Assembly (NCBI GenBank): GCA_009746045.1
Contig: RPFO01000034.1
Coordinates: 2,809,526-2,873,525 of the forward strand
Reading direction: 5' to 3'
Source of the DNA: Mesostigma viride
Taxonomy: Eukaryota; Streptophyta; Mesostigmatophyceae; Mesostigmatales; Mesostigmataceae
Length of the DNA: 64,000 bases
The notes beneath the pieces are model-generated. The model worked only from the letters and a program-made list of their open reading frames with translations, did not search any database and was not told the DNA's origin. Both the position numbers and the translations under genes were made by a program. Positions 59,016 through 64,000 of the stretch are shown piece after piece. Numbering within the stretch: the stretch's first letter is position 1; each line of letters opens with the position of its first letter.

Positions 59016-59510
59016 AATTTATCACTCTCCGTGAATATATACAAATGGGCTTCAAAATCAGGGTTTTCCAAAGCAAGGACGTAATCAATATTAACTTTAA
59101 TAATAAATATAGCGACAGGTGTGAACAAGATACCTGATGAGAACATCGTCATCTGAGGTAAATGAGACTCTTCCAGCTAAATCCATTGTATCAATGAGAC
59201 AACCATTGTACATTTAATATGGTATGGCCAGGGCAGCTGAATGCGCATGATTGAGCACTTGTGGCTACAACCTTCCCAGAACTTTCCATGCAGATCCCTC
59301 GACACGATCTCTTCTGCTATGCGTATCACTGCACGGTAGCTATTCATATTGCACAGTCAATAACCCTAAAAATTGTCATGGCACCTACATAACTATGTAG
59401 CAGCAATATTGGAAGGAAGCATCAAGGTTCTTCACATCACATCCATCCTGCAACCCTGATTATCAACCTCACTTCTGTACGTCTGGTTTCAAAGGGAGCA
59501 CTGTACATAC
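59016..59510. other. Intergenic or intronic region, possible extra kelch exon
   Basis: At about 59165-59130 the minus strand has an acceptor (GGATTTAG), a short open block and ATCAG|GTATCTTG. It could be the next exon of the kelch gene, since the sequence resembles the end of the preceding exon, but support is thin. Confidence 0.3.
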
Positions 59511-59653
59511 TGTGGACGTGGATGCCAGCAGGAAAACATCCACATCGCCGCTATAAAAGTCGATTCCGGCAAGACTTCCAGGAACTTTAAACCTGGTTCG
59601 AACCTCCCCCCCTGCAACAATGGCAAGCCCAAATTGCATGCCCCTCGTGCTGC
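59511..59653 (-). CDS. Kelch gene exon, GLAIVAGGE...DVDVF
   Basis: Acceptor CTTGCAG at 59655-59654, donor CACA|GTATGTAC at 59511/59510. Enters in phase 1, matching the exon at 60645. The following intron, if any, contains LINE debris. Confidence 0.6.
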
Positions 59654-62600
59654 CTGCAAGTGTGGCATACAGGCGTAGACCGCCAATCCAGATGTAAAGA
59701 ACAAATTAGCAAAGACGGTCTGATGCTTGTAGGGCAAAACACAGTTATGTGGTTTATATACAAGAAGCGGATGACGATATGCACAACACTAAGAACCAGA
59801 CGCACATATACTGTTGGGGGGGGGGGAGAACCGAGGAACATCTATGCGATGGGAAAAAAACTGCAGGAAAAAGGCGGATCCACCACAGCATCATGAACAC
59901 ATCCATCCAAGCAGTCTATTTGTTAATTAATGAATTGATTCATTGATTAATCCATCAAGGTGCAGACACACGTCCCCAGATTTCTATCATCAAGCAGGGA
60001 CTCAGCGGGCAGATAACACGCAAGATGGGAATAGAACACGGGCTCTTTAGCGTGCCAGTTGTGGGTAGGCCGCAGTACATGTATGCGAACGAGTGCACCC
60101 GAGCAAGTTGCACAATCATGCTCAGGTGAATAAATAGAATCAAGCTGCCAAGCAACTTTTACCACTAGCCTTACAGGTAGTTATGGTATACAACGCCCCC
60201 CTCGTATGAACATCCAGGAAAAATGAGATCCAACAACCTCATGCTTGGTTTTGCAAGCATAGATGTCCACAATTCACGATACCATGTTCCCCTCATGATT
60301 CCTGCATGCCTCATCGACCATGAGCGGGTGTGCCCTTGCAAATTACTACCCTTGACTTAATCCTCATCGCCCACCGCATCCTTGCTGTGCATATGGAAGG
60401 CGGAACCAACAGCCCGCAGTATGCTATGTTGCTCAGTGTTGGGTGCGTGGTTGCGACATGCAACACCGTTCCGCGCCTTACACCCAACCCCTCCATGGGC
60501 GATGTTAAGCAAAGCACTGCAAAGCTAGAATGTAAAGAAATGAAGATAGACAAAGAAGGGCAAAGACAGTCTGACAAGTAACAACGGAGGAGCAGCACAT
60601 GGCCCCCCTGCTCTTATGAACTTGGAGCTTTGAAATGAGCTTACCCCCTTGACGCAGGAGTGACTGCACAGCCGCTGCAATCCACTGAGGTGGGGCCACA
60701 CCACTGCCGTCATTCCCAGCCCCTTCAGCAGGTGCCGCCCCCCAGTAGCCTCCGGTCGCCAAGGCACCATTGGGGATGGCCACTCCCCCTCCCGCGTCCT
60801 GACACCATGCAGCGCACAACCAGGTGGCACTAAATTTGAGGCAATATCCACGACACAAAGTGAAGGCACATGGGAGAACAAAGGTGGCGTAGTAGTACAC
60901 TTGTTCTGGATGCTGGCACATGCCACGGTGGGCGGCAGCCTGGGGCTCGCTGGCCAGATACGGGGCTGTGCCATGGTTCCTTACTATTATTAAATTTTTT
61001 CCAAAGAACAAAACAGCCTTGCGGGCAAGGAGACGAGGGTTGAACTGGCTTGCGTCCCATGAGGGTCATTCCCAGGGAGGCACGACCTTTCCCCAACAAG
61101 AGACAAGGAACCATCGGCAAGGCATCGGGGAGGCATAGCAGGCGCTGCGGTGCCGATTTGGCACCACAGCGGCTCCACAGCTGGCAATGTGCGCCAATTT
61201 ATTCAGACTGCCACAGTGCTACACTCCCTCTTGCATTCTCCGCACTCCACCAGGCGCTCTGGCGCAGCTGTTAGGTATAGGCAAAGATAGCTTTGACCAG
61301 GCCAGACAGCATACTGCATAACAAGATGCGGGGGCGGTTCTTCTGTTCGGTAATGGTCGCTGCGTTGTTTCGTTAGTGCCGCTTGCTCGCCATGCCAGTC
61401 TGTACGGATCATTTGTAGCGAACAATCGACATTCCATCCATGCAGCCAGCAGCGCAACAAAGCCGAGGTCTCACGCACCATGCCCCTCGCGACCGATAGC
61501 TCGGCCGGTGTAGCCCACCGGCTGCTCTGGGTACAGTACACGTCCACCGTCTTAGACTTGCATCCGGTCGGCGGCCGCGGCTTGCCCGGCGTGGGCGGCG
61601 TCATGGCCTTCTTGGCCTTGCTCTTCTTGGGGACCGGGTAGTTGACCATGTCGCGCTTGTCGTAGTCGTTCTCCCGCCCCGCACGGTACTTGGCCTTGGC
61701 GAAACAGTTCTGCCAGCAGCCCTGCTTTGCGTTGGGTGCAGGCATGCATGGACAAAACAACGGCCCTGCAATGTCCGGGTTTGAACTCTAAAACCCTACA
61801 TCCCAAACCCTAAACAGAACAATGTCCCTGTCAACTATGCTAGCATGCATGCAGTCGGGTGGGTAAAAGGCAACACCATTAGCAACGCTTCGTGATGTTG
61901 CAACAGAGCCACATGGATCTAACTTAAAACTTACACTTGTCTATACTACTCAACGGCTCAGTGCTGGTATTTTCCACATGGCATTACACTATTCCCCTGT
62001 TTTTCATTTTCTCCCAGGGTGTTGGATCTCAGTCACAGGATTCCGCGCTGCCCAATCCTCCAGCGCATTGTCCTCCATGACCCAGCCATTTGGTGATACC
62101 TTACAAAATAAACAATAACGTCGTTGAGTGTGCTGCAAGGTACGGCATCCTTTGTGAGACGTACGATAGGTAGACGTACACCCTGTGGTGTGCACCCTGT
62201 CAGCGGAGTAAACACTTTGTGTACTCTCAAGCAGATCTATGCCAGCCCATCCACCCACGACCCCTGATGGTACGGTTTCAGATTCACTTGGACTCCGGAA
62301 GCCACGCGCAAGCACCTTGTACACGGACACTTTGTAGCCAGGACCTAGCGCAAAACCCTTGTGGCAAAGAGACTCGCCACAGTTCATTCCTTCACACTGT
62401 AGAACTGCGCACACAAAATGCGCTTGCCTCGACTTAAAAACGAAGTCGATAAAAGTAATCAATTGCCACATGCCCTCACCTTGCGCGTGAACAACTCGTC
62501 AGGGTCCATGTTCATGTTGCCGCCCGCAAAAACGGTGAAGAGGTTCCCCACGCCGAACCCTGCCAGATTGGAGCGGGCCTCCGCCAGACGCTGCTTCGTG

Positions 62601-63858
62601 TGCCAGCAGTATGTGATGTGCCACAACGTATCAAAGCGTAACGTATCAAAGCGTTGCATGGGGATGAAAGGAATGTGACGAAGGTTACGAGGGGCGGGGA
62701 GAGTGACACACGCAGACACACACACAGAGAGAGAAGTGTGTGTGTGTGGGGGGGGGCGGGGGGCAAATGTCAGTAAACTACAAGCTTCCTAGCATAAAAA
62801 CACAGAATTTGGCATCGAGATAAAAACAATTGGCACAAAGGAATCGCAAAGAGGGGTCCGATTGGTTAAAAGGATGACCGATAAGGCACGTCTTTATTGT
62901 TGCTGTTTTTTTCCTGATTGTTGGTGACAACAGCTGATGAGAAAATACGTAAATCAGAGCTGAGGTGAGAAATATTGGGCAAAAGTACAAAAAGGGTGAG
63001 ATCTCTTAATTCTGGCACCCATGCGTCAGTTGGCACCTGCGATAGTTTGCATGTGAGCCTGCCAGCTGACAATTCAAGCCGGACAGGATGAGGATGACGG
63101 CTTGGCCTCATGAGAATGGCACAGGTTCCCACGCGCAGGAAGACTCACCCCTATCATAAAAAAATACTCTGCATCGCGAAACTGTCATCATCGTCTAAAT
63201 AACGGAAAGGCTCACACTCGTGTGATCGCGGCATATGTAGCCATTCAAGCGCCCGCCAGGCTCAGATATAAAGACTAGGGGAAAATGCTGACACTCCGCA
63301 CACTCAAACGCCTGCAGGTGCACACTGGCATGTTCACACTCACCAGTGTGGTCCAAGTTCCCCGCCCCCCACCTCCCTTGCCACCCGTCGGTGGCGTGTA
63401 CACGTCGACAACATCGCTCCGGTCCTCGGTGCAGCCACTCTTGCCCAGTATGCATTTGTAGCCTGCCGCGAAAAACTGAACAGGAGAAACGACGCGGGCA
63501 TGGAGGATGGATACTGGTTACTAGCCAACTATGTGAAAGCAACCAAGAATCACCCAGACTAACAATCAGGAATCTCTGGGAGGAAGCTTGTCATCGACTG
63601 CGTCTAATAGCATTGATTCCACACAGACACCTGCACTATGTTAATAAATAATTACACCCATCGCCTCCCCCCCCCCCCCAACACCAGCGATAAACCCACC
63701 GCTTTCCCTCCTGCAACCGCCGCGACCACGTACTGCCGCTTCTGCGACAAGGACGCGGTGCTCCACTTGCCGGTACGTGCGTCGTAGATGTCGACGACGG
63801 AGGAGTAGCCGCCGGGGCCGAAGCCGCCTGCAAACACGGCTTGGCCGGCAAGGCAGGC
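59511..63858 (-). CDS. Kelch-repeat protein, partial (six exons)
   Basis: Exons 63858-63700, 63475-63385, 62590-62480, 61709-61479, 60798-60645 and 59653-59511, all with GT/AG ends. Kelch hallmarks: AVFAGGFGPGGYSSVVDIYD then GKWSTASLSQKRQYVVAAVA; FFAAGYKC...DVVDVYTPPT; RLAEARSNLAGFGVGNLFTV then FAGG; KSKTVDVYCTQSSRWATPAE then LSVARGM; DAGGGVAIPNGALATGGYWG; STRGMQFGLAIVAGGE...YSGDVDVFLL. Together they imply a beta-propeller. A basic insert (VPKKSKAKKAMTPPTPGKPR) interrupts one blade. Phases match at four of five junctions; between 63385 and 62590 they do not, so one exon is missing or mis-set. The 5' part lies right of the window and the 3' part may continue left. The role is unknown; kelch propellers are generally protein-interaction modules. 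Confidence 0.7.
60645..60798 (-). CDS. Kelch gene exon, DAGGGVAIPNGALATGG
   Basis: Acceptor GTGTCAG at 60800-60799, donor GGG|GTAAGC at 60645/60644. Phase 0 in, phase 1 out. The blade is extended by a Gly/Ala-rich loop (GAAPAEGAGNDGSG). Confidence 0.6.
61479..61709 (-). CDS. Kelch gene exon with basic insert
   Basis: 77 codons: NCFAKAKYRAGRENDYDKRD, a Lys/Pro-rich stretch, then TVDVYCTQSSRWATPAELSV and ARGM. Acceptor CTGGCAG, donor CATG|GTGCGTGA. The basic KKSKAKKA insert is unusual for a propeller and could be an exposed loop or nuclear-localisation-like patch. Confidence 0.65.
62480..62590 (-). CDS. Kelch gene exon, RLAEARSNLAG...VFAGG
   Basis: 37 codons in phase 0; acceptor ACGAAGCAG, donor CGCAAG|GTGAGGG. 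The FAGGNMNMDPDELF segment is a blade turn. Confidence 0.65.
63385..63475 (-). CDS. Kelch gene exon, FFAAGYKC...VVDVYT
   Basis: Acceptor TCCTGTTCAG at 63477-63476, donor ACGG|GTGGCAAG at 63385/63384. Two Cys (YKC, SGC) could form a disulphide, which would suit an extracellular protein. Confidence 0.6.
63700..63858 (-). CDS. Kelch gene, first visible exon
   Basis: 53 codons, ACLAGQAVFAGGFGPGG to VVAAVAGGKA: the GG turn, the conserved Tyr (VVDIYD) and Trp (GKW) of a kelch unit. Acceptor TTCCCAG at 63860-63859, donor GCG|GTGGGTTT at 63700/63699, phase 0 throughout. Confidence 0.75.
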
Positions 63859-64000
63859 CTGGGAATGAAAGGCAGGCCGAAAAAGGGTGAAGAGGAAGTT
63901 GTGAGAGGGCGAAAAGACTTGAACAGTGCTCCAAGGTCTCTACTGGAATGGGTGCATTTTATGTGGTCTAGTCTAGAGGTAGGCCACATAGGCGCCCCGC
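63859..64000. other. Intron at the window edge
   Basis: Intron upstream of the first visible kelch exon; no exon seen. Confidence 0.5.

Noticed and set aside
61780-61815. Interstitial telomere (AAACCCTA-like words)
   Set aside because: Only two or three imperfect CCCTAAA-like words; too short.

Overview
The window reads as nuclear DNA of an intron-rich, repeat-rich eukaryote, most likely a green alga. The clues are a hydroxyproline-rich Ser-Pro-Pro-Pro extracellular protein with Cys-rich spacers (the pherophorin-like style of Chlorophyta), TGTAA motifs near 3' ends, large Ig-like/DUF11-like surface proteins, LINEs with a reverse-transcriptase zinc-binding tail, and a piggyBac transposase. 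A prasinophyte such as the Pyramimonadales, or a volvocalean relative, would fit. The species is not provable from this sequence.

Layout. Positions 1-5.8 kb carry four minus-strand exons of a dCache-type sensor membrane protein (partial). Positions 7.3-9.2 kb are repeats: (TTG)n cassettes, palindromic 'ATTACGGGC' ends and a 183-bp satellite. Positions 9.6-11.9 kb carry a minus-strand piggyBac-type transposase with all three catalytic Asp visible. Positions 12.0-13.4 kb are a 407-bp tandem array in which every unit holds an exon-like block with both splice sites. Two overlapping unknown ORFs (13.5-14.6 kb) follow. Then come a LINE C-terminal (zinc-binding) fragment interrupted by a palindrome-ended insertion (14.9-17.1 kb), an unknown ORF (17.3-18.5 kb) and SINE/LINE debris.

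Positions 20.3-47.0 kb are one giant minus-strand gene that I could assemble from 21 exons, nearly all phase-consistent (about 2,620 codons). In order it encodes a hydrophobic N-terminus, a DUF11-like module, a Cys-rich stretch, a roughly 750-residue Pro/Ser-rich stalk, a second DUF11-like module, two bacterial-Ig-like domains each split over several exons, about ten hydrophobic segments resembling a TRP-like channel or receptor, and a 652-residue disordered tail. Its introns hold nearly all the long microsatellites. The longest intron (4.6 kb) contains a roughly 0.6-kb GTGG array.

Positions 47-59 kb are mostly transposon-derived: a tRNA-like SINE head, a small young LTR element with matching 426-bp LTRs, a 5'-truncated LINE split by a 1,783-bp insertion with a 4-bp target duplication, and an older LINE copy. 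Positions 59.5-63.9 kb carry six exons of a minus-strand kelch-repeat protein that continues off the right edge.

The three multi-exon genes encode surface or sensory-type proteins and lie on the same strand, but nothing shows that they act together. The most unusual signal is in the sensor gene: short copies of exon edges, each with its own splice consensus, are repeated in the neighbouring introns.
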